Part shown: piece by piece, positions 39,685 to 50,935 of the stretch
How the letters are laid out: every line of letters begins with the position of its first letter
Numbering within the stretch: position 1 is the first letter of the stretch
Source of the DNA: Adineta ricciae
Taxonomy: Eukaryota; Rotifera; Eurotatoria; Adinetida; Adinetidae
Assembly: GCA_905250025.1 (NCBI GenBank)
Contig: CAJNOJ010000355.1
Location: 7,956 to 71,955 of the forward strand
DNA length: 64,000 nucleotides
Direction: 5' to 3'
Made by a program: the position numbers and the translations under genes
Notes under the pieces: model-generated
Database searches by the model: none
What the model was told of the DNA's origin: nothing
The model's input: only the letters and a program-made list of their open reading frames with translations

Positions 39685-41613
39685 ATGTTTACAACAACTC
39701 CGTTATCACAAATCGATGGATATATCATATTATTAAGTTTTGGAATTGTATTTAGTTTATTCATAATTGGAATAACACTTCTTCTGCAAAGATTCAATGG
39801 TGAAAATAAAATGTCGAGTGAAACATTTTTAACAGCAAATCGAAAAGTTCGATCAGGTTTATTAACATCATCAATCGTTTCATCATGGACATGGGCCGCT
39901 ACACTTTTACAATCAAGTTCTGTTACTTATTCCTATGGTATATCGGGTGCATTTTGGTATGCAAATGGTGCAACAATTCAAATTATTTTATTTTCAATAA
40001 TGGCGATAGAATTTAAACGTCGAGCACCATTTGCTCATACATATTTAGAAGCCATTCGCGCACGATATGGCCGTGAAGGTCATTGGATATTCATTATATT
40101 CTTTTTATTTACAAATATTCTTGTTACATTAATGTTATTAACAGGTGGTTCAGCTGTTATTCATTCATTATGTGGAATGCCTATCGTTGCTGCATGTTTT
40201 TTATTACCATTAGGAACAATTATCTATACGATAGTTGGAGGAATAAAAGCAGTATTTTTAACAAATTATATTCACACGGTAATTAATATTCTCATCATAT
40301 TATTTTTCGCGTTGACAACATATCAAACATCACCTTTATTGGGTTCATTTTCACAAATGTATAATTTACTTGTTAATGCAAGTTTAACTCATCCAATTGA
40401 AGGAAATTATCAAGGATCTTATTTAACGATGAAATCCCAAGATGGTGCAATGTTTTTCTTCATAAATTTAATTGGAAATTTTGGAACCGTATTTCTTGAT
40501 AATGGATATTATAACAAAGCAGTTGCTTCTTCACCAAAGTCTGTCATACGTGGTTATATTCTTGGTGGTTTAGCATGGTTTGCTATTCCATTTCTTGCTG
40601 GTACAACTATGGGTCTCGTTGCTGTGACACTTGAAACAAATTCATTGTTTCCAACATATCCAAATCGATTAAGTAACGATGATGTCACATTTGGTTTAAC
40701 TTTACCTGCGGCTGCAATTGTTTTACTTGGAAAAAGCGGAAGTATAGCAAGTTTTATTATGATATATTTAGCATGTACAAGTGCAATGTCTGCACAATTG
40801 ATTGCAGTTGGATCCATTGTAACATTTGATATTTATCGAACTTATTTTCATCGAAATGCATCGGGAAAACGATTATTTTTCGTTTCACATTTTTCTTTAT
40901 TAGCTTTTGCTTTGATTATGAGTATTTCATCAATTGGTTTATATTATGTTTCAATAAGTTTGAGTTATTTATATACAACAATGGGAATTATTATATCAAG
41001 TGCTGTTCTACCTGCATCATTGACTATTTTATGGAATAAACAAAGTAAATTAGCTGCTTGTCTTTCTCCACCATTGGGTTTGATTTGTTCAATTGGTTCT
41101 TGGTTATTATCAACAAAATATATTTATGGAAAAATTACAATTCAAACAACAGGATCAAATTTATCAATGTTGATTGGAAATCTCGTTGCATTGTTAAGTC
41201 CTCTGATATTTATTCCTTTATTTACTTTTATTAAACCAAATGAAATTCCTTACGATTTCGTATCAATGAAAGAAATTCAATTAACTGACGTTAATTCTCC
41301 AAATCCTAATAATGCAACAGCTGAAGAAGTCGAACGAGGAATTTCATATTTAAAAGACAATTCTCGATTTGTTCGTTTAATTGCAATAACAATCACAATA
41401 TGTTTAAATTTAATTTGGCCATGGCCAATGTATGTCTCATCATATGTATTTAGTGAAACATTTTTCACGTTTTGGATTTGTTTGGGTATCGTTTGGTTAT
41501 TGATATCATTTATTATTGTTGGTATTTATCCAATTATGCAACACTATCGAACAATTAAGTCGATTTTGAGTTTGATTTATTTTGATATCAAAGCATTTCG
41601 AGATCCAGATTGA
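39685..41613 (+). CDS. DUR3-type urea/proton (sodium) symporter, intronless CDS
   Basis: One 642-residue ORF without introns. It belongs to the sodium:solute symporter superfamily and specifically to the DUR3 branch known from fungi, plants and bacteria: SSWTWAATLLQSSSVTYSYG in TM2, SGAFWYANGATIQIILFSIM, AHTYLEAIRARYG, LPLGTIIYTIVGGIKAVFL with YIHTVINI, and LIGNFGTVFLDNGYYNKAVA. About 15 hydrophobic segments. DUR3 proteins take up urea (and in some fungi polyamines) by ion-coupled transport at the plasma membrane. Typical metazoan SLC5 members lack these motifs. A single exon in a gene-dense, intron-rich setting and the taxonomic pattern both suggest horizontal acquisition. A 5' UTR intron is likely (acceptor at 39673). 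Confidence 0.85.
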   Translation: MFTTTPLSQIDGYIILLSFGIVFSLFIIGITLLLQRFNGENKMSSETFLTANRKVRSGLLTSSIVSSWTWAATLLQSSSVTYSYGISGAFWYANGATIQIILFSIMAIEFKRRAPFAHTYLEAIRARYGREGHWIFIIFFLFTNILVTLMLLTGGSAVIHSLCGMPIVAACFLLPLGTIIYTIVGGIKAVFLTNYIHTVINILIILFFALTTYQTSPLLGSFSQMYNLLVNASLTHPIEGNYQGSYLTMKSQDGAMFFFINLIGNFGTVFLDNGYYNKAVASSPKSVIRGYILGGLAWFAIPFLAGTTMGLVAVTLETNSLFPTYPNRLSNDDVTFGLTLPAAAIVLLGKSGSIASFIMIYLACTSAMSAQLIAVGSIVTFDIYRTYFHRNASGKRLFFVSHFSLLAFALIMSISSIGLYYVSISLSYLYTTMGIIISSAVLPASLTILWNKQSKLAACLSPPLGLICSIGSWLLSTKYIYGKITIQTTGSNLSMLIGNLVALLSPLIFIPLFTFIKPNEIPYDFVSMKEIQLTDVNSPNPNNATAEEVERGISYLKDNSRFVRLIAITITICLNLIWPWPMYVSSYVFSETFFTFWICLGIVWLLISFIIVGIYPIMQHYRTIKSILSLIYFDIKAFRDPD

Positions 41614-41983
41614 CGAATGTTTCTCTTATTAACAATTTTCGTAGATTTTTTTTTCTCAGAATAAATTCCTTAACAGATCACACATTCATCCTAATAACAT
41701 TTTTCAATTTAACTCAAGTTCATTGTTCTCCTCATAAGTCACATCTCCTTTGTATTAATCGATATTTCTCACTGAATCGATGACGCGAAGAAATTTTCAT
41801 TTGTACCATTAATATTGATAAGAATATTATCCCTTAAATGTACGACCACGTAAGAAAATGTAATTTACAGTGTATTTTAGTCATATTCACTTACTGCATC
41901 GCCTACACGTTGTCATCGATTATTTTTGTTTTTCTTCTCCTCTCCTTCGTTTTCATTAATCTGATCTCCACGTGAATTGATAA
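41614..41983. other. intergenic spacer
   Basis: 370 bp between two plus-strand genes. No gene seen; presumably the terminator of the symporter gene and promoter of the TIR gene. Confidence 0.4.
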
Positions 41984-43572
41984 ATGACGACAAAAGTAAA
42001 ACATATTATGTTTTCATATCAATGGAATAGTTCAGTTTTGGTTGCAAAGATTTATGATTATTTATCCAAAACTCAATCAATACCTGTTTGGATGGATACA
42101 CACGGAGGAATGACTGAATATCTCAGTTCAAGGTAAAGGAACACAACAATTTTTTCTCATTTTCAAATCCTTGTCTTGTTAAGTATGGCTGAAGGTGTTG
42201 AAAATTGTTGTGTATTGATTTGCTTCTTAACACCTGAATATCAGGAATCAATGAACTGTAAAAAAGAATTAACTTATGCATCTCAATTACAAAAACCGAT
42301 CATTCCATGTCTTCTTGGATCGAATGACAAGACAAAAAAATGGAAGCCATCGCAGTGGTTGGGTTTAACAATTACTGATCTTCTTTATTTGAATTTTACG
42401 AAAATCAATGACGAAAATTTCGAAGCAAAGTGTCGTGATTTACTTGACAAGATCAATTCGGTTGTTGGAAATTCAAGTTCAATAACGCTTGAATCAGAAT
42501 CCAAAGCAAATTCGAAAGAAGAAGAAGAAGAACAAGAAAGTGATGAAGAATTTCACTCATCAACTTCACCTTCCTTATCGATTATTCGCCAAGGTCCAGA
42601 AATAAAAAATGAGACATTAAACTTAACTTCTCAAACTTATTCCAATGAAGGTGATTCATTTATTCATCTTAGAAATCAATCGTCTGAAATCGAATGTAAT
42701 CAAGATCTTTATTCAAGAAACAATCAATTTTTCAATTCATTCACTTTATCTCGTTTTCTTTTTCATAATACAAACTCTCAAGAATCGATTGCAGTTTTAA
42801 GTTTATCAGCTGAATACGAAGATTTATCAAAAGATGAAGAAAAAACTACTTGGATTCCCTGTCAAATCAAAATCAATAATAATGAACAACTAATTCAACT
42901 TGATCCAAATAAACTTTTTCTTTGCTCATTAACGCTTAAAATTCAATTAACTGGACAACCAGGTGTTGATAATCAGCATCGTTTTCGAGCTCATCCTCTT
43001 TTACCTCAACCACTTCGACTTCGAATTCGAATTGAAGATACACAGATGAAACATTCATCTCTCATCATTGAACAAGTAAAGACAGTTTTGTTGAAACGAA
43101 GAAAAGTTGCAAAATCGAGTATTTTTAGATAAATCGACCGTTGATTTTGCCAACACAAGATAAATTAATCGATAAATTTCATTTATCTCTATTAAATGTT
43201 CTCGGTTTCGTTTCGGCTGATGATTGTTCAACTGACATTCGATACTTTGCTTTCATTTATCATTTTAATGATCCTGATACCGACGATCCTCTCATAAAGT
43301 TTATATTTGGATGTGACCTTTCATGCTTTCATTTCTCAATATGGGATAAACAGAAGATTAAAACATTAGGAAAACAGGCGAAAAAAGAAAATCGAACAGA
43401 ATTAATTGTTCATGAAGATATATACAGTTCAATTATAAGTTGTTTTGCATTATTTGATGAACGTTCTCAACTTCATGGTATCCGAATTATCATCAAAACA
43501 AGCACATCACAAACTGTACAAATCATTCCATTGCGACCTGACGAAATTTTCGAGAAATATCATATTTTTTAG
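41984..43572 (+). CDS. TIR-domain protein with unrecognised C-terminal region
   Basis: Three exons, 41984-42132, 42184-43075 and 43129-43572, total 1485 nt, 494 residues. Splicing out 43076-43128 (53 nt) bypasses the stop at 43130 and joins the last exon in phase. Residues about 5-140 form a TIR domain: KHIMFSYQWNSSVLVAKIYD, SIPVWMDTHGGM, CCVLICFLTPEYQES and CKKELTYASQLQKPIIPCLL. The Glu in CKKELTYA is where NADase-type TIRs such as SARM1 have their catalytic Glu, so enzymatic activity is possible but unproven. An acidic linker (EEEEEQESDEEF) separates it from a C-terminal region of about 300 residues with no domain I recognise. Likely intracellular signalling; no TM helix. Confidence 0.75.
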
Positions 43573-44289
43573 AAGTAACATTTCGATGAGTCATCATGAA
43601 AATTTCCATCGGATAAAACTGTTTATCTTCTTCCTTTCTTTCTATATGTCATGATGTTCTCCATAAATAAATATCGTAATCTTCGTAGTCTTTTCTATTG
43701 ACTGTCGCCTTGGATTTCATCATTAACATCGGTGCGCCTTTATCAAGAAAAAATGCCATATAACAATATCCTATGTAACGGAATTAAAGCTGATTAACCA
43801 TGGAAAGACGATTCATTTTGTTATTCCAACAACTATGGCCCCTCGTTATAATCCTTTGCAACGTAGAATTTCGTCGGATTCTGAAGAAATCCAACATAGG
43901 ATTCGAATATCAGATTAACGGACTTAGGATGTTAAAACAGCATCCTATGCAATGGAATTTCGACGTCAAATTGAATTCAATCAAGAAAACTTTTGTTCAG
44001 TTAAATTCACTCAGACGAATACGCATTTAGATCGTTATATTCTTTTCGATATTCGGTTAAATGAACGACGTTCAAAAACAATTATAGCATGTAAATCTCA
44101 GATATTTATTTCAGCATCAAGTGAATATGGTACATGTTAGACAATGGTTTTTTGGGAAAATTTTCTTCTTTAGCGCAAAAAAACAAATTTTCGCTGAATC
44201 GAATATGTTGATTGTGCTTGAATATTTCTATTTTTAATTCAGCTTTCTTCGCCTTTCAGAATACTTCTTAGATCCCAATCCTAGCATAG

Positions 44290-44650
44290 AATGAAGTTCT
44301 TCGAAAATGTGATGAAAATCAAACAAAACTTATCATTTCTAACAATTGTACGATTTCACTGATGGTTTTTGTGCGATCCGCATAAGGTACAGTTACCGTC
44401 TCGCTGGATTGCACCTAATGCCAGTTTCGAAACCAAAGCTTCAGCTTTCTAACGAGCAGAAAGACCAATAGGAACAGCACTACATTACTGGTAGCTTACA
44501 TCGTCAGGAACTCATGCCCCATGTTGTAGAAGATGTACAAAATCAATCGGTTTTTTAGCTAATGACGGTGTTATAAACGAATCGTTTTGAATATCTTTAG
44601 GATCTAGAGTTAAATGCTCAAAAAAATAGAGCAAAAATTCACGTTCTACG
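44290..44650 (-). pseudogene. relic of the minus-strand exon pair at 45900-46265
   Basis: Minus-strand reading gives SFITPSLAKKPIDFVHLLQHG followed by a stop, closely resembling SFVTPILAKKVNDFVYLLKDG in the copy at 45900-46265. A second stretch matches the TVPFNNRTKTVNDI part of that copy. In-frame stops show that it is dead. Confidence 0.5.
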
Positions 44651-44767
44651 AAATGAATCATTGGCCTCATGACCTAAATAAATCATATAAAACAGAATTC
44701 GTTTCATTGAAAATCTTAAACAATTTGCGTTTACTTCCTCATCAGCATCTAAATCGTCATTGTCACT

Positions 44768-45039
44768 CAGGGCAAACAATCCGGTCCGGAACCAGCCAGT
44801 TCCAGGATCTTCCAGAGATTTCATGGAAGCAGTATTCCACTTACTATATCCTGTCGTCAGATTTACCCGGTTTTCTTGGGAACCGACAGGAACCTGTCAT
44901 AACTGACTGATACGATCCCGGGTTCCCTCAACAGGATTCCAGGTATTTTCCCATAGTATCCAACGCGGAAATCATAGATCTTCTTCAGGTATTCACCGGA
45001 AATAAACAGAATCCTGCTTCCATGAACTATCGTCCTGGG
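44768..45039 (-). mobile_element. short GC-rich element, copy C (inverted)
   Basis: About 272 bp in reverse orientation to copies A and B. Its right edge reads ACTATCGTCCTGGG (reverse complement of the CCCAGGACGAT left end) and its left edge AGGGCAAACAATCCGG (reverse complement of CCGGATTGTTCGACCTGGG, diverged at the tip). The interior contains the GGAAGCAG/GTATTCC segments seen in A and B. Located inside the decayed VIT/VWA copy. Confidence 0.6.
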
Positions 45040-45520
45040 TCGTTCTTATATTCTGTTCAGACGTTTTTCCTTAACACATTCTCAAAAATACTGACCGACG
45101 ATAAGTTGGTGCGTGCTATGCTATTATAGATTTTTTTCTGCGAATGTGAACAATTTTCCTAAGGTCAACTATCGGCTACGCGATGGTGAAATTTCTAATG
45201 TTAATGAAGTTCTTGATTTATGTCGATCGATGTCAAAATCATCTCGAATCTTTTCATTTGGTTTAGGAACATCACCAAGTCGTTCATAAGTCAAAGGTTT
45301 AGCACGTTCAACGAATGGCCGTTTTTGTTTTATTCCACCATCAACAAAAGTTGATACATATGTTGAACAACAATTAGAAAAAGCACTTCAACCATCCATC
45401 AAAAATACTGAAATCACAACAACATTAAAAGTTCTTCCACCTGTTAATGCAAATGATCGTTTAATTATTCATGCATTTATTAATTTCTCCAAAATGGAAG
45501 ATACCCACGGCAAGATAAGT

Positions 45521-45560
45521 TTTTGAGATTATAAGGATGCTTTTGAGATTATAAGGATGC
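45521..45560 (+). repeat. 20-bp perfect tandem duplication
   Basis: TTTTGAGATTATAAGGATGC occurs twice back-to-back at the edge of the decayed VIT/VWA copy. Short slippage-type duplication; no function suggested. Confidence 0.8.
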
Positions 45561-45899
45561 TTTTGTGATGATGTGCTGTTTCAAAATCTCGAATTATTAA
45601 TTTCAAAAAACATACTATTGAATAAACTTGATCATATATTAAAACTGCTCAATGATATCATCTAATAATTCATCAATAAATTCATCAATTATTAAAATTC
45701 AAATGGCAATCGATAAATATGTGAAATTCTTTTTATTTTATTTTTATTTGTTTTCTTTTATATTTCAAAGGAGCATAAAAGAATTCGTCTTTAATGAGAC
45801 CGAAGTATTTGGATGTTTTTCACCTATTACATCTTGTTATTTCACGATCAAATCGTTCAATTGACAATCCTAAATAAAATGTAAAATGCTTAGAAAATG

Positions 45900-46265
45900 T
45901 TGAAGGAAAATAAGATAATACTCACATTTTGAAGTAAATCGATAATGTCATTGACCGTTTTCGTTCGATTGTTGAAGGGCACTGTCACCTTTTCACTACT
46001 CTGTTTTCTGAACCATTTTCGAATGATTGTATCTGTTTCCTAAAGATTTAGAGTATTTACAACATAAAGCTACTTTCGGATGACTTACTTCACCAGACAT
46101 TGATCTTCCATCTTTGAGGAGATATACAAAATCGTTCACTTTCTTCGCTAGAATGGGCGTAACAAACGAGTCGATTCTTGGATTTACGCCGTCCACACAT
46201 AAGAATTCCACATATTCAACTAATAATTGAATTGTAAGAACATGTTTTGTTGGTGTCGACGCCAT
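45900..46265 (-). CDS. exons of an unrecognised minus-strand gene (partial)
   Basis: Starts with Met at 46265 (STPTKHVLTIQLLVEYVEFL). The first exon runs to about 46097 (LKDGRSMSGE) and splices via a CTTTAG acceptor to a second exon, about 45928-46038 (TDTIIRKWFRKQSSEKVTV ... DIIDLLQN), ending at a GTGAGT donor. No downstream exon could be assigned before 45860. A decayed paralogue lies at 44290-44650. Family unknown; the sequence looks globular and helical. It may form one gene with the exons at 46893-47860. Confidence 0.4.
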
Positions 46266-46539
46266 TTCCTAAACGATATAAAAACAAGTAACGCTCATCT
46301 GTTGGATTCGCTGACCCTTTTCCGGATACTGATCACATTCAGAGACTTCGAAAGAGAAAAAACCCACTGCGATTGCTACTAGTGCTCAACTGAATCATGG
46401 CACTATGCCACACACTAGAATGAATAGGATGCAAAAGTCTTCTTAGGAATCAGACCCATTAGTCATTTGTCAGTGGATAATTCTCCAGCACTAACTATGT
46501 TGACTGAAAAATTCATCACTCAACGGCTAGTCAGACGGC

Positions 46540-47217
46540 TACTTACGGCCAACCATTGACCTTGTCATCTGTTTTTCTATTTTAACATCACGCGCATGGA
46601 AATTTTCATAAATGCTTTACTAACTCACTCATAGACGGACGATATACAGTACAACTACTTGAAAAGTTTGAACATTCGCTTGTGTCTTCCAGCGATAAAC
46701 CGATTCTTTTCTCTCCTGTCAACAAAATGATACCCTGCCAAATATTTTCATTGAGGAATATCCATTCGTCAAATCCCTTTCAAAATTATCGGAAGCCTAA
46801 GCCTGGCAAAGTTATTCTAAGCGTACACTTTAGGATTAATCTAGCATTTAAACGCCTAGTCGTTCGTCGACCTCCCTCCGGTCGGTCACTCACGGCTAGC
46901 CATTGCCATGCTGTCTCTGTTATTCCTTTCGTCTTTGTTCCACTTTCAAACTGAACGATTGGGTTCTCTTTTATTGTCGATTCGATACTCATGATGTTCT
47001 ATTCATTCGACTACCAAAAGAAACTAGATCAGAAAATCTTATTGTATGATTTGCTTCGAAACGAAAATCTTTCATAGTGCCGCATGCGCTCGGAATACTG
47101 TTTGTATAGTCCACGCGTCGGTAGTTACTAAGATGGAATTTCACCGACGGGTATATCACTTTGCAAACTACTTCTACTAAATTCCCATGAAAGGACATGA
47201 TGTATGTAGCCTACAAA
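46540..47217 (-). other. further exon-like pieces of the minus-strand locus
   Basis: About 46893-46992 encodes SIESTIKENPIVQFESGTK ... WQWLA and stops at a GTGAGT donor; an eroded duplicate of its 3' end and donor (GTCAATGGTTGGCC/GTAAGT) lies near 46550. About 47140-47217 (minus) continues after a TTTTGTAG acceptor with YIHHVLSWEFSRSSLQSDI. The pieces look coding, but a single gene model could not be closed; they may be alternative or broken exons. Confidence 0.3.
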
Positions 47218-47239
47218 ACAAAGATGATACTAAGCTCAT

Positions 47240-47860
47240 ATCATTTTTTCGGATTTCTAGAATTAGAAACATCATTATGTACAATGCATTAGATCTTTTC
47301 GTATAAGTTCTTGAGCTACTATCTTTTTGTACGCATGACGTCCATGAATAGCGTTCAGCGCACCATCTTCTACAAAAGATTTTAGAACAGATAAAGAAAA
47401 AATATCTCCTTTGTAAAGAGGAAGGAACAAGCCCAGGCTGAGCGAATAAAACGAAATTCACCCTCAAACTCGAATTTCCCGACATCAGGAATCCTTCGGT
47501 CTACTCTGACAATGGATGTTAATAAGTCTTGGCTAGTTGATGAAAAATGAATAATTAATTAATCAACACTAACCTCGGATTCGTGATCTTCGACCTCGAT
47601 TACCCTTCGGTTGACCCTTACTCGACAGCCAAGAAAATTTTCATTACTTAATTAGCTAATGAGCTAATTAGAATTTCGAGAAACTAACCTCGGATTCGAG
47701 ATCGTCGACCCCGATTATCCTTCGGTCAACCCTTACCCTGCATATTAATAATTTATGTCTAGCTGACAGATAGTTAATTAATAGTTAATAATTCGTTAAA
47801 ACTCACCTCAAATTCAAGCTCCCCAACCTCGATTACCCTACCGATAATCATTTTCTAACA
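47240..47860 (-). CDS. minus-strand locus with tandemly repeated short exons
   Basis: From a Met at about 47850 (MIIGRVIEVGELEFE) four similar exons of about 45-49 nt follow at about 105-115 bp spacing, each ending in a GAG before a GTGAGT, GTTAGT or GGTGAAT donor. Their products are versions of one unit: VRVDRRIIGVDDLESE, VRVNRRVIEVEDHESE and VRVDRRIPDVGKFEFE. The next exon (about 47297-47383) encodes DGALNAIHGRHAYKKIVAQE. The introns also share sequence, so the unit was copied together with its intron. The 48-nt exon size would keep or shift frame depending on exact borders, which I cannot fix by eye. Family unknown. Confidence 0.4.
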
Positions 47861-48208
47861 GCTATCGATCAATTTCATTGATTTTAGAAATGCTGATTTC
47901 TGATTGGATAGGACAGACAGACAGACAAGCTTTAAGCTTTTTAACACAGCATTTAAACGCTATATAACCCTTTCTTTCAGAAAAGGGAATAACTGGAAGA
48001 TGGGAAATATCCTGTGAATATTCCATACGAATTATGACTACATGGAATATTCCTTTAGGATATTTCCAAAGAGGACCAGACAACCGGGTTTATTCTTATC
48101 AAACAACGTCATCATTATGACTCACCAATGACTTTCTTATACCCAGTCTTACTGCATATATAAAGATAGAGAAAAACAAGATAGGAACACATTTACATAG
48201 TCAAAACG
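47861..48208. other. divergent promoter region
   Basis: Lies between the repeated-exon locus (minus) and the VIT/VWA gene (plus). A GCATATATAAAGATAG stretch at about 48155-48170 supplies a TATA-like TATATAAA about 45 bp before the VIT/VWA ATG. A 222-bp open frame on the minus strand (47862-48083) has no support. Confidence 0.4.
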
Positions 48209-50935
48209 ATGCTTCGAATCAAAAGTATTTTACTGGGAGGAAATAATGTTTCTGTTCAAGACAAATTTGTTCCTTTGAAAGAAGTTCATATTGAAGGCAA
48301 GATTCATTCATTTGCAGCTGATGTAACAATTAAACAAATCTTTCGAAATGATGAAAACAATCCAATCGAAGCTGTTTATTGTTTTCCAATTGAAGAACAA
48401 GCTGCAGTTTACAAATTCATTGCACAAATTGATGATCGACAGATAGAAGCTGAATTAAAAGAAAAAAAACAAGCACAACAAGACTACAATAATGCTCTTC
48501 AACAAGGACGTGGTGCATATCTACTCGAACAAAATGAACAATCACAAGATAATTTCATTGTTAATATCGGTGCACTTTTACCTGGCAAAGAATGTCATAT
48601 AACAATCTCATATGTTACTGAATTAAATCTGATTGATAACGGAAACAAAATTCATTTTGTTATTCCAACAACAATTGCACCACGATACAATCCATCACAA
48701 GGTGGAATTTCATCACCAGCTCGAACAAATTCTGAATATGTACAAACAACACCATATACAATTGATTTTCAATGTCAAATTGATAAAACAAATGTATCAA
48801 GTGTTAGTTCAACATCACATCCCATTCAAATTGAATTTAATCAACAAGATTATTATCTGGTTAAATTCAGCCAAAATGAAACACATCTCGATCGAGATAT
48901 TCTTCTTGATATTCATTTGAATAAACAACGATCAAATACAATTTTAGCAATCGAATCAAATGCTTTGATGATTTCCTTTACACCAAATGAACAAGATTGT
49001 CAACGTGCAATGAATAATGTCGAAGTTACAAATGAATTTGTATTTATTGTTGATTGTAGTGGATCAATGCAAGATGAGAATAAAATTGGTTATGCTCGAC
49101 AATCAATGGTACTTTTTCTTAAAAGTCTCCCATTAAATTCACATTTTAATATTATTCGATTTGGATCGAGTTACAAACCATTATTTGATCAAGCAACTGA
49201 TCTTTATAATGAAGAGAATTCGAAAAAAGCTGAGCAATTGGTTAATAATATGCAAGCTGATTTAGGTGGAACAGAATTGGTAAGTGAAAAAAAATGAAAT
49301 CTATTTTTTTAAATCTAAAAATTTACTTTTACTTAGTTAAATCCAATGAAATGGCTTGAAGAACATCCAGCACAAGAAGGTCGTTCTAGACAAATATTTC
49401 TTTTAACCGATGGTGAAATTTCCAATGTTGATGAAGTTTTGAATTTATGTCGATCGATGTCGAAATCATCGCGAATATTCTCATTTGGTTTAGGTCAATC
49501 ACCAAGTCGTTCATTAGTTAAAGGTTTAGCACGTTCAACCAACGGTCGTTTTTGTTTTATTCCACCATCAACGAAAGTTGATACATATGTTGGACAACAA
49601 TTAGAAAAAGCTCTTCAACCATCGATAACAAACCTTGAAATCAAATGGAATTTACCCATCGAAATCGCGACTGCACCAAAAGTTCTTCCACCCGTTTATG
49701 CAAATGATCGCTTAATTATTTATGGATTAATCAATGATCCAACAATTGTATTTGATCATCAGATTCGAATTGAATTATTTAATAACCAACAAAAATTAAG
49801 TGAAGCAACAATAACTCAAATTCCGGCGATTATTCAAAATCAAACAATAAGTCGTTTAGCTGGAAAAGCTTTGATACTCGAATTGCAACACTCTAAATTA
49901 CCATCAATCCCAAAAGGATCAAGACAAACAAGATTTCGAGAATTAAATCAACAATCAATTGACAAACAACAGGAGGAACAGAGAGAACGTATTATCAATT
50001 TATCATTAAAATATCAAATTCTTAGTCCTCATACTTCATTTATTGGAATTGAAAAACGTTTAAACGGAAATAATGAACAAATGGTTTTACGCGAAGTTCC
50101 AATTCAAATTTCAGCTGATGATCAACATTTAGTTCAACCAGCTCCAACAAACGGTGCGTTTATGCAATGCGCAAGTTCTATGCGTTCACCCTTATCACAT
50201 ATGTTCGCCAGCATGGCTTCTCATAAAGATCGCTCCGATAGGAGAGGTCGGCATAAAAAACCTATTTCAAACTACCTTGGTTGTTATTCATCACGTGATA
50301 TTTCCTTGCATTGCGCTAAGCAAATAGCGTGCATGTACGATGCATTTGAAATAGACGAGTCCAGAAAAGTCTTTCTAGACGATGACGAAGAGTCCGAAGA
50401 AAAATTTCCAAACGATGACGAAAACATTGTTCGTTATTTAATCGATAAACAAAATTTCGATGGCCTTTGGAATTTGGATTCAGAAATCATTGAAAAATTA
50501 ACTGGAAAACCATTAAAACAATTTCAATATTCTCTCGATGACAAATTAATTGTTTCAANCGATGCATTTGAAATAGACGAGTCCAGAAAAGTCTTTCTAG
50601 ACGATGACGAAGAGTCCGAAGAAAAATTTCCAAACGATGACGAAAACATTGTTCGTTATTTAATCGATAAACAAAATTTCGATGGCCTTTGGAATTTGGA
50701 TTCAGAAATCATTGAAAAATTAACTGGAAAACCATTAAAACAATTTCAATATTCTCTCGATGACAAATTAATTGTTTCAATTATAATTGTCATTTTATTG
50801 GAAACTCGTTTTTCATCATATTCATCAATGTGTCATGGAATGATACAAAAATCCAAGAAACAAATTCTCAATTTATTGAACAAAGATCAAAATCACTTTG
50901 AATCTCTATTTCAACAAATTCAAAAACAACTTTAA
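48209..50935 (+). CDS. VIT and VWA domain protein (VWA5A/ITIH-like)
   Basis: Two exons, 48209-49279 and 49337-50935. The VIT domain occupies residues about 15-130 (EVHIEGKIHSFAADVTIKQI, AVYCFPIEEQAAVYKF), then a VWA domain from about residue 275 with an intact MIDAS (FIVDCSGSMQDENK, DLGGTEL, LLTDGE). After it comes a beta-sandwich-like region (LEIKWNLP, LPPVYANDRLIIYGL) and a Ser/acidic tail. The layout matches VWA5A and the VWA part of PARP4; cytosolic, since there is no signal peptide. Exact role unknown. The assembled CDS contains an N at 50559 flanked by a 221-bp exact repeat; collapsing 222 nt keeps the frame and gives about 815 residues. A decayed paralogue lies upstream (43787-45500). 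Confidence 0.88.
50338..50780. repeat. false tandem repeat at a single-N contig join
   Basis: 50338-50558 and 50560-50780 are identical over 221 bases and are separated only by an N at 50559. This is the signature of two contig ends whose overlap was not merged. The duplicated segment encodes the acidic DDDEESEEKF region, which would wrongly appear twice in the protein. Confidence 0.95.

Larger units (their letters stand above)
43787..45500 (+). pseudogene. decayed copy of the VIT/VWA gene
   Basis: Two blocks align with the intact gene at 48209-50935. Block 43787-44135 matches about 48629-48970 (end of the VIT domain), and block 45175-45500 matches about 49410-49745 (second half of VWA and beyond). 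Both are full of substitutions, with in-frame stops and frameshifts; for example, the CGTTCATTAGTT of the parent has become CGTTCATAAGTC. The MIDAS half of VWA between them is missing and replaced by about 1 kb containing a minus-strand exon relic and a CCCAGG element. The 5' quarter and the 3' third are absent. Confidence 0.8.

Noticed and set aside
43130-43132. Stop codon separating the TIR gene from a second gene with a TTG start
   Set aside because: A 53-nt intron (43076-43128) with good borders joins both frames; one gene explains everything.
47862-48083. 73-codon minus-strand frame upstream of the repeated exons
   Set aside because: Contains simple CAGA repeats and lies in the divergent promoter; no support as coding.
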